Both the position numbers and the translations under genes were made by a program. From NCBI GenBank assembly GCA_021397845.1, contig CM038050.1, positions 141,173,980 to 141,237,979 on the forward strand: a DNA stretch of 64,000 bases, read 5' to 3'. The stretch's first letter is position 1. The number at the start of each line of letters is the position of its first letter. This document shows positions 1 through 12,098 of this stretch, one piece after another. Source of the DNA: Areca catechu. Its lineage: Eukaryota > Streptophyta > Magnoliopsida > Arecales > Arecaceae. Below the pieces are notes generated by a model. That model did no database searches. It saw only the letters and a program-made list of their open reading frames with translations, and was not told the DNA's origin.

Positions 1-140
1 AATAAAGTAAAGAGCAAGGAGGGAGAGAACAAGCAATCACAAACACAACAATCTATAGTGGTTCGGTGCCAACAATGCACCTACATCCACTCCCCAAGAT
101 CTCCTTGGAAATTCACTATAATCCAATGATTACAGCCAAT

Positions 141-384
141 TAGTTTTCTGGGCTCACTAATCAAAACCTGACTTATTTTTTTAAGGCTCACAAGTCATAA
201 CCTCATTTGGTTTTACGGGCTAACCAAGAACCTAATTGGTTTTCACAAGGCTAACCAAAAACCTCTCTTGATTTTTTGGGCTAACCAAGAACCTTAGTGG
301 TTTTGCGAGCTAACAACCAACCTAATTGATTTTCAAGGCTTACCAATAACCTCACTTGATTTTTAATAGGGTAACCAATAACCT
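141..384 (-). repeat. About eight imperfect ~31-bp tandem units in the S4 LTR
   Basis: Units of the form 'ggctaaccaagaacct' plus 'aattggtttt' follow each other with drift. They lie downstream of the TATA box on the minus strand, so they belong to the transcribed leader. The S1 LTRs have a related 72-bp duplication at the same relative place. Confidence 0.7.
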
Positions 385-671
385 TTACAAGATAAAAGAT
401 GGAGAAATAAAGAACCAATGTAAGCTTTCGATAAAAAGCAAAAAAGTTGATGTAGCTCGATGTAGTGTTGCTTTGCTCTTATTGAAGCCTTTTGAAGGCC
501 CAAGATTGAATGATCTTCAATGCACTTGATAGCTTTGAATGCTTGGAAGGCTTCCCTTACTTGAGAGTGGTTGAGCGTTGAATGAATATGAGTTAAGACT
601 CTTCTCTCTTCTTTTCTCTTTAAACTCTTTTTGGATATTTAATTCCTTGCTTCTTGATTTGATTTGGAGCC

Positions 672-679
672 TTTATATA
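672..679 (-). promoter_or_regulatory. TATA box of the S4 LTR
   Basis: The minus strand reads ATATATAAAGGC here. It lies between the tandem leader units and the upstream GTCGAC array, which is the order expected of a U3/R boundary. Confidence 0.65.
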
Positions 680-796
680 TCTTCCCAAGCCCCCAAAACC
701 AAAATCTAGCCATTATACATGAAAAACTAGCCGTTGGAGGGTATTTGGGAGAGTTCTGCGCTTGAAAAAACTAGCCGTTACAGTTGTCAGAACTCC

Positions 797-1170
797 ATGT
801 GTCGACACTTCCTCTTCATGTGTCAACACATTAGGTCGACACATGTTCTTCTTGAGTCAACACAAGTTCAAAATGTTCCATTCAGATCCTTTGAAAAAAT
901 CAGCTGAGTCGACACATTCTCAGTTGAGACGACACATTAGGTCCGTGTGTCGACACATCAACTGTTCCTTCAACTTCTGTAAGTTCTGTGGCTTGAAATT
1001 CACAGGCGATGTGTTGATCCATGTGTTGACACCTTGAGTCAACACATAAGATCCATGTGTCGACACATCATATATTCCATTTGAGATTTCACTGCGTGCC
1101 GGCTTGAGTCGACACACCATCTTCATGTGTCGACATATCATGTCATGTGTCAACACCTTAAGTCGACACA
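797..1170. repeat. GTCGAC (SalI-type) palindrome array in S4 U3
   Basis: Eight exact GTCGAC hexamers are present (801, 835, 908, 949, 1059, 1108, 1129, 1162), mostly inside 'tgtgtcgacacat' or 'gagtcgacaca'. Several one-base variants (gtcaac, gttgac) lie between them. The array lies upstream of the TATA box at 672-679 on the minus strand. Confidence 0.8.
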
Positions 1171-1432
1171 TCATCAAAAAAGGTACAGAAATTGCTGAAC
1201 TTGTACTGTAACATGTTTTCATTTGCCTTAGTCATCCAATCAACCAACTCTTTGAGTGTCCAAGTCTTGTTTTGTTCATTCATTCCATTCAAACTTGGTT
1301 CTTCAACACAATTGAGCTTCTTCAAATTTTATGAGCATCTTTTCATTGAAAACACACTTAAAGCAAATCATTAGTCCTCAAATTATACTTAACTATTTTG
1401 CTTGTCATCAAAACCAATTAGTGGAGTCAACA

Positions 1433-2445
1433 CCTGCTCTCAAACCTTTGACGCATCTAGAGTAGCCCATTTTTTTCTTGACCAAGTGGTTAGATTACAT
1501 GGATTGCCTAAAACAATAGTGTCAGAAAGGGATGTTCACTTTACTAGTTACTTTTGGAAGACCCTTTAGCACCTATTATGAACCAAATTGAAATTTTCCA
1601 CCGCTTACCACCCATAGATTGATGGTCAAACTGAGGTTATGAAGAAAAGCTCAGGAAACCTTCTTAGATGCCTCGTAGGTAAACACACGAGAAATTGGGA
1701 CCTATTGTTATTCCAAGCTGAATTTGCTTATAATAGTTCTGTTAATAGGTCCATAGGGAAGAGTCCTTTTGAGGTTATGCATGGATACAAACCCAATAAA
1801 CCTCTTGATTTGATCCCCTTGCCCTTACATGCACGAGTTTCTGAGTCAGCTGAGTCTTTTGCACAACATGTTAGGAAACTGCATAAAGAAATTAGCCAAA
1901 AGATAAACCTAAGTAATGAACTATATAAAAACTTGGCTGTTTCTCGAAAGAGAGCTAAAGAATTTTCTACAGTGGATTTTGTGATGATCAGGCTTAGGCC
2001 TGAACGATTCCCTCTAGGGATAATAAAGAAACTTCATGCTCATGGAGCTAGCCCATTTAAGATAATAAAGAGAGTTGGACCCAATGCCTATGTGTTTGAG
2101 TTACCACCTGACTTAGGTATTAGTTCCACCTTCAACATCTCAGATCTTGTAGAGTATAGGAAGCCAGTAGCGATTTCCAGCGAGCCTTTTGGACCTATCC
2201 CTTTCCTTGAGAGTGAGCTTGTCCCAGAGTGTCCACCAACCAATTGGCCAAATAGTTAGGAAAGGTTTAAGAGAATCCTGGATGATCAAGCCATTTGTAC
2301 CCAGAATAGAGGCTATCAGAGGTATTTGGTCTAGTGGCAAGGTCGGCCAGAATTTGAGGACTCATGGGTCACTTATGAGGATCTGCAGCACCTAAACCTA
2401 GACCTACTTGAGCACTAAGAAAGCCAAGTTATCCCATACTCAAAT
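1433..2445 (+). pseudogene. G1: chromovirus (Tekay-type Ty3/gypsy) integrase end plus chromodomain
   Basis: The reading frame is the 3' end of a Ty3/gypsy polyprotein. It opens inside the integrase core near 'VVRLHGLPKTIV'. The usual catalytic 'SDRD' reads SERD, so one acidic residue is Glu instead of Asp. 'YFWKTL' and 'DGQTEV' follow. An uninterrupted stretch at 1639-2259 covers the rest of the core, the GPY/F-like module ('KKLHAHGASPFKIIK', 'NAYVFELPPD') and the linker. A C-terminal chromodomain ('GYQRYLV', 'WVTYEDLQ') lies at about 2270-2420. In-frame stops near 1570, in the HPQ motif and at 2260 show decay. The 5' part was removed or displaced by S4 at 1432. Assignment to chromoviruses rests on the chromodomain and is firm; the Tekay lineage call is inference. 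Confidence 0.85.
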
Positions 2446-3224
2446 TGGTGGGGGCACCAGAATCAGACACAGATTACTGGGCCATATTTGGTTTACTTAG
2501 CCATGTGTCAAAGTTTTGTAATCATCTAGGATGAGTCCGGTAATAAGTTAAGGTTAGTTGATTTGTCTCAACCCTCAATCTAGTCCTGTACATTGAGTCC
2601 TGTATAATAGTATGAGTCTAGTATGAGTTCACTTCTTGTATAATAGAGGAGGCTACGCTATTTTGGAGTTCCATTAAACCTCACTTTGAAACCAGAAGCA
2701 GTTACACCAGCTTAGGGGAGCTCAATCGACACCTAGCTGCCCTGATTTCCTCTGGATACCATTTCAAATGCTAGATTCTCTCTAGATGCTTCCGAATATA
2801 TTCCATATGCTAGGAGCCCATGTTTCCTAGGTTATTCCAATACTCCAGGTCTCCAAATTTAAGCCTAGGAAGCAAGCCCAAGCAAGAAGAACCAAGATTC
2901 CCTTTTGATGCCAGGAATATGGCAGCCCAGGGAACCAGGCACCCCAGATTCCAGGAGGCCCAAGCCCAAGCTTTCCAAGCCCATGGCCAACCTCCCCCTT
3001 GCTGCCCTAAGGTCCACACGCCTAAAGGAGTAGGCATCCAAAAGGTTTGACCAAGTCCAAGTTGAAGAGAAGAAGGAGAAGACCAAGTTTATTCTAACCT
3101 AGTTAGGATTCCTAATCCCTTTAAACCTTGTAATTCTAACCTAGCTAGGAAAGGACTTGCACTCCAATTTGGAAGAGGACTTGTAACACAAGTGTAACCA
3201 TGGTTAGTGAGGGCATGGAAACTC

Positions 3225-3277
3225 TATAAATACCCCACCCCACCCCCTCTTGTAATCAACTTTTTCTTATGAATAAA
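3225..3277 (+). promoter_or_regulatory. TATA box and poly(A) signal of the G1 LTR
   Basis: TATAAATA lies at 3225-3232, followed 40 bp on by AATAAA at 3272-3277. This spacing gives a short R region. Confidence 0.6.
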
Positions 3278-3994
3278 TCTTGTTGAAATTTGGATTAATT
3301 ACCTTATGTTTGAGTTTTGGTTCTTACTTTGAGTGCTCTCCTTGTGTTCTTGGATTGAAACCCTACTGCCCTAGCACCATCCTACATCCCTGGAGATCAG
3401 CCATGCCCAAGAAACAGAAGCCCTTGTTGCCGTCCAAGCCCAGGAGCTTCTTCTTCCTTGGCTGCCATCTTCTAACCCTAATTCCAATTCCTTCTAAACC
3501 CTAATTACTTTCCAATTTTTTTAATTACTAATTTGATTGACCTAGATGCTTGCAAGATCCTCGATGTATTTCTCCTTCCCTGAGGAGGCCTTCTTTGCTG
3601 CCAGGACCACCCAGATCAGCCTTCAAATTCAAGGGAACCGAGGCTTCTTTATCCATGCTCCGATCAGAGTGTGAGTGATCCCTTCAATTATGAATTTATA
3701 ATCTCTGACCGGTAAAAAACCTTCCCTTCTCTTATTATCTAATTTGATTGAAGTTAACTATTCTAAGCTAGGAATTTCTCAATTTTTAGTCCTTTCTTTT
3801 AGTTATCTTGCATGATTCAGCCTGTGACAAATTGATTCTTAGAATTGTTGAATACCTGCTAGTTCTTTACTTTGCTTTGAGAAATTAGCCAACAAATCTA
3901 AATCTAAAAATCACAAAAAGATTAGTTTACTATTTTTTCCTGCATATTTAGCATTCTTAGAGTCATCCCATATCAAGTAATGATTTCTGAACTT

Positions 3995-4027
3995 ATTGAT
4001 ATCGTAGATGTGATCTACGATATCGAT
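3995..4027. repeat. Near-perfect inverted repeat in the G1 LTR
   Basis: GATATCGTAGAT (3998-4009) and ATCTACGATATC (4013-4024) are exact inverted arms around GTG. Extending to 15 bp adds one mismatch. Sequence flanking the arms is AT-rich. Confidence 0.8.
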
Positions 4028-4439
4028 TTTGTAGTATTGATGTAATGTATGCTACAGGTTGTTTGGTTATTTTAGTTTATTTATATGCTATATATCTTGT
4101 CATGATCCTGCTTTAGGTGGTTTATTTGATTACATCTAATGCATGAAAGATTAATTAGATTAATCTTTAGTCTTTTGCTATTTATATTTTGAAAAAGTTT
4201 TTAAATGCATGCATCAAACCACCCATGAGTTCCTTCAACCTCACCCTCAACCTCCTTGCTTTAGGTAATTAGCCCCGGACCTGCATCAAAATCTAAGCAT
4301 TTAGGGCATTTAGAGGGGTAAATTGGTTAAACATTCTTGGAGGCGGAATGCCTTATCAGTTTTGAGGACTTTAGTGGTGCTAGATTTGAGGGGGAGTTTT
4401 ATGATGCCTTGGAAGGGACCAGCTTCTCTCCTCCCTCCT

Positions 4440-5060
4440 CAGTCTCTTTTCCTCGATTGAAGCACCTAGGATGCAGCTCGCTTTCTAACTAGCAGTGAGA
4501 AATTGCCAGGCTAGAAGGTGGACCATGTGCTTCATATGCTTCTTTAGCACTCATGAACTTTTCCTTCCTAAATAGTATTTTAGAGAAATCCATTAATGCT
4601 CTCTTCTCTAAGGAGAAGAAGAATGGATACCTCTACAGTCCACTTTTCATAATAGTCATGGTGATAGTGTGATCCAAGTTATATTTCTCTAGAGCCTCTA
4701 TCTTAAACTGGCTCACATATGATTTAAGGGATTCTCTTTTCCTTAGCTTGATATTGTTAGTGAGTTGGAACCCTGATGTAGCCTCTTGCTGTTGACAAAA
4801 TGTGCGATAAAAGAATAGCCTAACTACTCGAAGGAATGCATGGAGTTTGGTTTCAAGCCTAAATATCAATATCGAGCCACCTTCCTAAGAGTGGAAGGAA
4901 AGGCATGGCAAAAGACTCCACCGATGGCTCCGTGGAGGAGCATGAAGGCTTTAAAGCTTTCTAGATGATCAATTAGGTCAATTGACACATCATAGATTTC
5001 CAACTATAGTATCTTGGAATTCCTCGGTAGTAGTTCCTACATAATGTGGGCTCCAAAGGG
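4440..5060 (-). pseudogene. Decayed Tat-type Ty3/gypsy gag
   Basis: Minus-strand translation from about 5000 gives 'LIDHLESFKAFMLLHG' and 'FCHAFPSTLRKVARY', which match the usual gag core pattern D-P-E-D-H-L-x-x-F ... C-R-A-F-P-x-T-L-x-x-x-A. After a stop it continues through 'RKRESLKSYVSQFKIEALE' and ends near 'KRALMDFSKILFRKEKFMSAK', the typical end of a Tat gag core. Several stops and shifts break it, and no zinc knuckle is seen. It is oriented against G1 and B2. The lineage call is from recognised gag motifs only. Confidence 0.65.
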
Positions 5061-6069
5061 TGGATTGATGCAGAAGTCGAGTCCCTCACCTTTATTGGGG
5101 CTGAACCTTGTAGACCTTCAATCCACCGGTTCAACTCTTAGAGCTTACAATCCAACTTTGCATCCCTTGCAATATAAACCTTAAAAAGTTAAGGTGGTGA
5201 CCGAACCAACATCAATCCCTTGTCTGACCAAGATGAAGGAGATTGCTCCTTACCTACCTATGGCTCTCAAGCCTACTCTGGCTAGTATTTTTTTCTTCTT
5301 TAAGACTTCATAGGGGAGGAAATCATTGCTGCTCTAGCTGCAGCACTCCTGGTGCCACTTGATCACGGCATAGGGTCACCTAGGCAAGTTTTGATTATGG
5401 TGCTTCTAGCATGGCCTGGTCATGGCATTGGATCACCTGAATCGCTGCCATCAAGGCTTGGATCTACTGAAAGAGATGCTTGATGCGATTGAGCCCCACT
5501 AAGTTCTCTTGATGGATAGCACCATGCTAGGGTTTCGGGGGATGACTATCATAGGCTGGTTAACTTGCTTGGACATGGTGGCACCAGAGCTTCGGGTGGA
5601 TGTGCCTTTAGGTGGCATGATAATTGTGCTCTATATTTCTTCTAAAAATTGGCTAGACCCCTTCTCTAGCACCAGCCTATTACCATTGGTTCCTAGTCGA
5701 ATGTCAATGACTACTGAAGAGGTGGCGCTTGCAAGCTATACCTATAAAAAGTCCCCAATCGAAGGTCCCTAATCAAGTCAAGAACCAAGAATAGAAGGAA
5801 GAAAGAGGGAGTGGAGCTAAAAAGAGAGAGAATGCTATTGTTCTCTTACCTTAGCAGCTTATAGGTAGCCCCCTTTTATAGATCTGACCCAAGAGTATTT
5901 TTGGGTTAGTGGGGATTGGTGAGAAGTGATAAGGATAAAGGTCCTATCACACGAGGCTATCAACAGATCATTCTGCTCTATGTAGAATATCTACCTTCCC
6001 TTAAATAAAATCTTTATCTTTTATGCAAAATAGCCATACCCTTTAATTATGATGTTGACCATTATATGG
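5061..6069 (-). other. Upstream remnant of the Tat element; no credible gene
   Basis: The stretch probably holds the N-terminal gag part and leader of the minus-strand Tat relic. Minus-strand fragments such as 'ALMAAIQVIQCHDQ' near 5420 fit a gag N-terminus, but no frame stays open. It ends at tatgg (6065-6069), the likely left target copy of the B2 insertion. Confidence 0.4.
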
Positions 6070-8443
6070 TGAAAGAATAGTATTCTGCAGGCCAATCACA
6101 TTTTATGTGATAAAAACTTTTCTATAAATTCTTCCAATTCATGTATGACATTTATAATAAAGCGGTAGTTTTTTATTCATCATATGTTGTGTCTTATTCA
6201 TTATATCTTAAGATTATGATGAACTTCATAGATTAGGATAATAGTTTTAGAATTATGATGGGTTCATAATGGTGAGACCTAAAATCTTGAAAATCCTAGT
6301 CTAGAATATTTTCAATCATAGGATCATCGAGTCAGAGATTGATATTTTTGGTAAGACTATCTCATCCTTTGATTTCTCAATAAAGAGGGTGGTCGATCTG
6401 ATAACCACTAGTATAGAGATACTAATACAAGGATGTAGGTGCTTATTTGGAAATAAGTTCTCAAATTGATTTACTAAGAGAATATCTTATAGAGTCTTAC
6501 TTGTCTAAAGATGGTTCTTTTAGAGGGAGTTGTGCAAGTGATCCTTAGATTTGAGATCAAAATAGAATCTTGTATACATGAATCTATATTTTGGTTCATA
6601 CTCATTCATGACTTGTCATGTACAGAATGCTCTTAGATATGGTAGATTGTGTACAAAGGTAGTGAGTAGGCCAACAAGGAATCAGTTACTCCTAACAAGA
6701 GGAGATTTTATCCCATGTAATCTCATTATATGATGATTCATAAAGCTTTTGATAAAAGCAGGATGAAATTAAAAATGGTTTCTAATATTTCTTTGGTCGA
6801 GTCTTCATTGTTGGATTAATGTTCAAATGAATAAAGTATTAGGGTTGACATATTTCTATAGCTATCACTTGTTTAGGATAAGAGATGATCGAAGAATTGA
6901 ATTGCAAGGTGACTTATCACTAAAGGATATTTTGATATTTCCACCAAATTCCACATCTTCTAGATAGGTATAACACATTGCTAGACATCAATCATGTGTT
7001 TTAGTTTTTCATAAATTAAAATAATACATTGCTAGACATCAATCATGTGTTGTAGTTTTTCATGAATTAAAGTATTTAATTTATGAGTCAATTAGAAAGA
7101 GTTCTAATTGAATATCATGGGTTAACATGGATTTGACCTAAATTGATTAGATGGGTTCTTAACAATTAGGTTAAACATGTACTCGAACCTATAGCTACCT
7201 AGATGTGGAGCCCATAGGGTCACACACAAAGAAATTAACCAAAAATAAAGTTTTGCTTGGTTGGTTGGACCAAAAGAACCAATTAAGGTAGCCAAAAACA
7301 TGCTAGAACATGTGGCATAAACCCTAGCTCTTTGATCACATTGATTTGATGAAAAATTTATTGAATTAATTAAACCAATTGAGTTATTAATCAAATTGGG
7401 TTAGGGTCTAACTTGGACAGAATTTACTTGGATTTTATTGGACTTTATTTAGCCATTTATGGCACTAATACATGTTTAACAATATGGATTGATAAGGATG
7501 AAATGGTTTTGGCAACAAGGGGTCTTAAGAGTCCTTTAAGATCTTGTTTGGAGAACCATGTGGAAGCACTCTAACCCCTCCATCATGTGAGCACACATTT
7601 TAATGTGTGGCTTGGCACCTTTGGGTGCATGGTGAAAGGTCATGCCAAGAGACATGATAAGTGTCCTTCTACTTTAAGGTAGAAGGGACCTCTTCACACT
7701 TTGAGTTTTATGCCATTTGAATCATGATTGAGTGGTTATATATGTGCAAAATCAAGATTTTTCTAATTTATGGAAGGGTGCTTAATGCACCCTTATTGTT
7801 ATGTGTGCACGGGAGAAGGCTGAATTAGTGTATCGCATAATTAAGAGTCCTTAAATAAGACTCTTAATTTTTGATATATAAATTAATTGGCTTTATGATT
7901 GACATATCCGGACCATTTGGCACCCCTTATATTGCTATAAATAGGGGACAGTAGATAGGGTTCAAGCATTCAAACTCCATGTAATCAATCTTCTTCCTTT
8001 TCTTGTTAAGGCAAAGTCTTAATATTAAGACAAGTCTACCGCTTTAAGGAAGAGCCCAAGAAGAAAATTGTGAAGAAATTAGAGTTAGGAAAAAAGGGTT
8101 TAGGAGTCCAAGTCCAAGTCAAAGAGAGGCCAAATATAAGTCAAAGAGTGGGATTGATCAAGTTGGGTCAAACCGAGTTTTATCAATTCGATCTCATCAA
8201 TAAGGTTTAGAAGGAGTCCTGGTATTAGAGCAATTTTCATGTGGATCAGCTTTGGATGGTATACACTTATGTGCCTATAGAGATTTTGGATTTAGAAATA
8301 GAGGTATTCTTCTTAATCCTCTTATATTATCTTAATTAATTATTATAATCAAGGGATCTTGGATTTAGGATTTTAGTTGACTAAGGTTTCATTAATAAAA
8401 AATTTTTTAAATCCAAACTTTAGCTATACAACATAATACTAGA
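6070..8443 (+). mobile_element. B2 5' LTR (copia, B family)
   Basis: It starts TGAAAGAATAGTATTC, like the B1 LTR start read on the minus strand (TGAAAGAATTGTACCC) and the B3 LTR start at 49582. Blocks shared with those LTRs run the whole length. A TATA box (TATAAATA) lies at 7936-7943. The end is set just before the primer site at 8445 and is uncertain by a few bases because the terminal CA is not clean. This is the 5' end of the oldest visible element of the nest. Confidence 0.8.
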
Positions 8444-8843
8444 GTGGTATCAGAGTAACCTTGATTGATTCAATTAATGGTTATTTAAATGAAATGATAT
8501 GGATATATGCATGTCTTTTAATATAACTAGCATGATAGCTATTATAAACATTTTTTGGGATTGCCATTGATTGGTTTTTTCACCTAAATCTTAATCAATA
8601 TTAGAGATATGTTTAGATTTTTCAATCATCATTCTGACATAAGTTATCCTAGCATAGTATGAGCATCTACTATGTTATAAGGTTATCCTAGAATGATGAT
8701 ATAACTACTTCACACCTATACATTATTAGTGTTGGTATATGCTTATGTGCTAGAATGTTGTATTAGGATGTTGATAAGACTATGAAACTAACTCTTAAAA
8801 TTATATTAGTCATAGTATTAGAAATCAAAATACAAATCCATTC
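8444..8843 (+). other. B2 primer binding site and first part of the leader
   Basis: TGGTATCAGAG at 8445-8455 matches the 3' end of initiator Met-tRNA, the usual plant copia primer. The leader runs to 8843, where B1 is inserted. The last five bases, cattc (8839-8843), recur at 35677-35681 as the B1 target duplication. The leader resumes there. Confidence 0.8.
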
Positions 8844-11208
8844 TGTTGGGTTTTGGGCTGATGTAGTGAAGACTGAGTTTCAAATTTTCATTATTGAAAC
8901 TTTAATTGACCGAAATCCTAGACGCAAGGACCACTCGACCATGATAACTAATAAATCATAATTTAGGGTTATAAAGAAATATCAGGTTGCTATACTTTTT
9001 AATTTATATAATGCACATAACTATAGCCCTACAGAGGTGATCTACATAGGAACCAACCAAGGAAGCACTCCTACCAAGCTTTTTATTTGACTACGACTCC
9101 TCCAAGCAACCTTTCTTCCTTCAGCAACCTTTCTTCCTTCGCTGAAACTCTACCTACCTATAGGGGCACTTAGAGACCTCTTTGAATCCTCTCTCAGAAT
9201 CTGATTATCCCTTCTATATCTCTTCCTAGGCTCTTGTCTTAAAATGATAAGTCTTGTCTTAAAATGACAAGAAGATTTATTGTCTTAAGAGAGGAAGAGA
9301 AATAGAAAGGATTTCTTTCAGAATATTTTGGATGGTTGTGGCATCAGCATATGATACTTTTTTATACTGAGTGAGGGGGTTCCTGATAAACCTTTTCCTC
9401 AGCCCTTAATCTAATTTTTTAATGATCAGATAGGATCCTTTAAGCAGGAGTCCTTTGGGTGAAAGGTCTTATCGTGATATGTCATATCACTATACCAAGA
9501 GGTTCTTATCGCAACTCTACAATAAAATCTGATAATTAATCTCTTAATTTAGATTTAAGATAAGTCCCACACCCAATAAGTGTGATCAAATGAATAGGTT
9601 TATCTGGAAGAAAAGGTGATTAACAGGTAGAAGGACTCTTCCTTATCCATATGCCATGAGTCAAGCATCGCGTCCCTTCATTGATCACACCTCTTCTTAC
9701 AATATTTGACCAGCCAAAACTAGTGAATATGGGTGTCAATGGATAGGATAAGGTTGAGCTTTATCACCTAAAACATGATTAATTTACAAAAGGACTCTTA
9801 GTCCTTCTGCACCCCTTTGTTTGTGCGCATGCCAATATGGTGCCAAGAGTCCCATGCCCTTGGGACTCTTGGTTTAAATAATGAATAAGGCTTGATAAAT
9901 TAGGAAAAACTCAATTGGCTATCCCAATTAGGACTCAACCTAATCTAAGTCCCACTTAAATTGGTTAGCGCAAATAGCAAGCAAACTTACCCAATCCAAT
10001 TGGGTTAGGAGTTAGGCTAGCATGTATATGCTAGTATGCAAATTAGCTAGCCTATTAGGATCCAATGACCATAACCAAAATCCAATTGAATTACTTGACC
10101 AATTCTCTAGTGTGTGTGATCCTTTGGGCTCCACATCTAGCAAGTAGTAGGTCTAGGTCCAAGCTATTTCGATCCAATCGAACCCGATTGACCCAATTAG
10201 GTCAAATCGAGCAAACCCAAGTTAGCCTATTCGAACCAATTTCTAAATTGACTCATGAATCCATCCAATTTGATTCATGAAAACCTACAAGACATGATTG
10301 ATATCTAGCAATATGTCATGCTACCCGGAAGATGAGCAATTTGGTAAAAATTACCAAAATATCCTTCAATGAAATGTTACCGTGCAATTCAATCCTTCGA
10401 TCTCCCTTTATCCCGAAAAGTTATGGGTATGGAGAATTATCAAACCCTAGTACTTAATCCTTTCAAATATCAATTCGATAATGAAGACTTGATTGATGAA
10501 AGATTAGAAATTATTTCTAATCTCATCCTTATTTGATCAAAGATTTTCTGAGTCAACAATCAAAGAGATTACATGGGATAAGTACTCCTCTTTCTAGGAG
10601 TGATCAATTCTTGTTGATCCACTCATTACTTTCATACATAATCCATCATATCCGATGCACCCCGTACATGACTTAATTATCATGAATGAGTATGCACCAA
10701 TACATGGGTTCATGTGCATAAGATACTATGGTGATCTCAGGTCTAAGGATCACACGCACAACTCCCACTAAGAGAACAATCTTTTGACAAGTAGTAAGCT
10801 TCCATTAGATGTTCTCTCATTGGATCAATTAAGTGAACTCATAACCTAATGAGCACCCACATCCTTGTATTAGTATCACTATACACATGGTCATGAGACC
10901 AATAACCTCTCCATCGAGCATACATAAGATGTGCTAGTCTATCCAGATTCATCGATCCATAAATCGATAATCCTATGACTAAAAATATTCTAGATTAGGG
11001 TTTATAGTTTTACATCTCATTGTTATCCCTATAACCCTAAAACCATTGTCCTAATCTATGGGATTCATCATAATCTTATAACTAAAATACAAGTCACAGT
11101 ATATGATGAATCAAATATTGCCTTTATTAATATCAATCTTGAGTTAAGAGAATACAAAATGCCACTGATACAATAATTGGGATTGGCTTTCAGGGTACAA
11201 TTCTTTCA
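8844..11208 (-). mobile_element. B1 3' LTR
   Basis: TGTTGGGTTTTGGGC at 8844 is the inverted 3' terminus and 'caattctttca' at 11198-11208 the inverted 5' terminus. It is homologous over its whole length to 33281-35676, with many substitutions and small indels, so B1 is not young. Confidence 0.88.
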
Positions 11209-12098
11209 ATCTCCCACTTGTACTAAATCCAATCACCCTTGTATTTAATACCCATACAATCTAGATGGCAATCTAACTACTATAGAGGAAGTGCCTTAGT
11301 GAATGGGTCTACTATGTTGTTCATTGTATCTACTCGTTCGATGACAACATCTTGTCTTTCAATGATTTCTCAAATGAGGTCGAAGCTCAGGATATGCTTG
11401 GACTTATGGTAGACCTTGGTTCCTTTGCTTGTACAATAGCTCCAGTGTTGTCATAATATATTGGCACTGGTTATTGTATTATAGGAACTACGTCCAATTT
11501 TGTGATGAATTTCTTCATCCATACAGCTTCCCTTATAGCTTTACTTGCAGCTTTGTATTTTGCCTTAGTGACGAGTCAGCTATAGTTGGCTAATTGGTAC
11601 TCTTCCAACTCACTACTCCTCTATTTAGAGTAAAGACATACCCTGATATGGATTTACTATCATCTGGATCAAATTAGAAACTAGAATCTGTATAGCCTTC
11701 TACTTTTAGATATGATCCTCCATATATTAGAAAAACATCCTTAGTCCTTCTCAGGTACTAAAGAATGTTTTTCACAACTTTTTAATGATCCTTCCTGGGA
11801 ACTGCTTGGAACTTGTTTACTATGCCAAAGCATAAGCAATATCAGGCCAGGTACATAGCATTGCATGCATTATTGATCCCACTACCGAAGCATAAGGGAT
11901 CTTATTCATCCCACTCTTTCTTCTGGAGTCTTAGATGACATCCTTTTAGATAGGTGTATTTCTTGATTCATGGATAAGTAACCCTTTTTAAGTCCCTCCA
12001 TATTGAATCTCTTCAATATTAAGTCTATGTACCTAGATTGGGATAAACATAGTATCCTTTTAGATCTATCCCTATAGATCTTCATTGCTAAAATATAG
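11209..12098 (-). pseudogene. B1 RT C-terminus, RNase H and polypurine tract
   Basis: Minus-strand translation gives the copia RT end ('YILAMKIYRDRSKR', 'LSQSRYIDLILKRFNMEG') at about 12098-11906. RNase H follows: 'GYTDSSF', 'SISGYVFTLN', 'VVSWKSTN', then a damaged 'ADS..AEYIAA' box near 11560. Frameshifts and stops are frequent. The polypurine tract CAAGTGGGAGAT lies at 11209-11220, directly before the 3' LTR. The fragment ends at tatag (12094-12098), the target copy of C. It is continuous in sense with 29075-32091. Confidence 0.85.

Larger units (their letters stand above)
1..1432 (-). mobile_element. S4: SIRE-type Ty1/copia LTR, cut by the window edge
   Basis: The stretch matches the layout of the S1 LTRs at 35830-37283 and 45228-46700. 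It has the same block around 'agtggttcggtgc' and 'acctacatccactccccaag', then tandem units, a TATA box and a GTCGAC array. On the minus strand it begins TGTTGACTCC at 1432. At 1433 chromovirus sequence starts directly, with no polypurine tract, so 1432 is an outer edge: either the 5' LTR of an element lying left of the window, or a solo LTR. The candidate target duplication is cctgc (1433-1437); its partner is out of view. No coding ORF is credible here. Confidence 0.8.
2446..4216 (+). mobile_element. G1 3' LTR
   Basis: It begins TGGTGGGGGCACCAG directly after the chromodomain, like the LTR starts of C (26065) and E (58349). A TATA box (TATAAATA, 3225-3232) and an AATAAA signal (3272-3277) lie inside in the expected order. 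The end at 'gcatgcatca' (4216) is chosen by analogy with the C and E LTR ends (...GCATCA); no target duplication confirms it. Confidence 0.65.
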
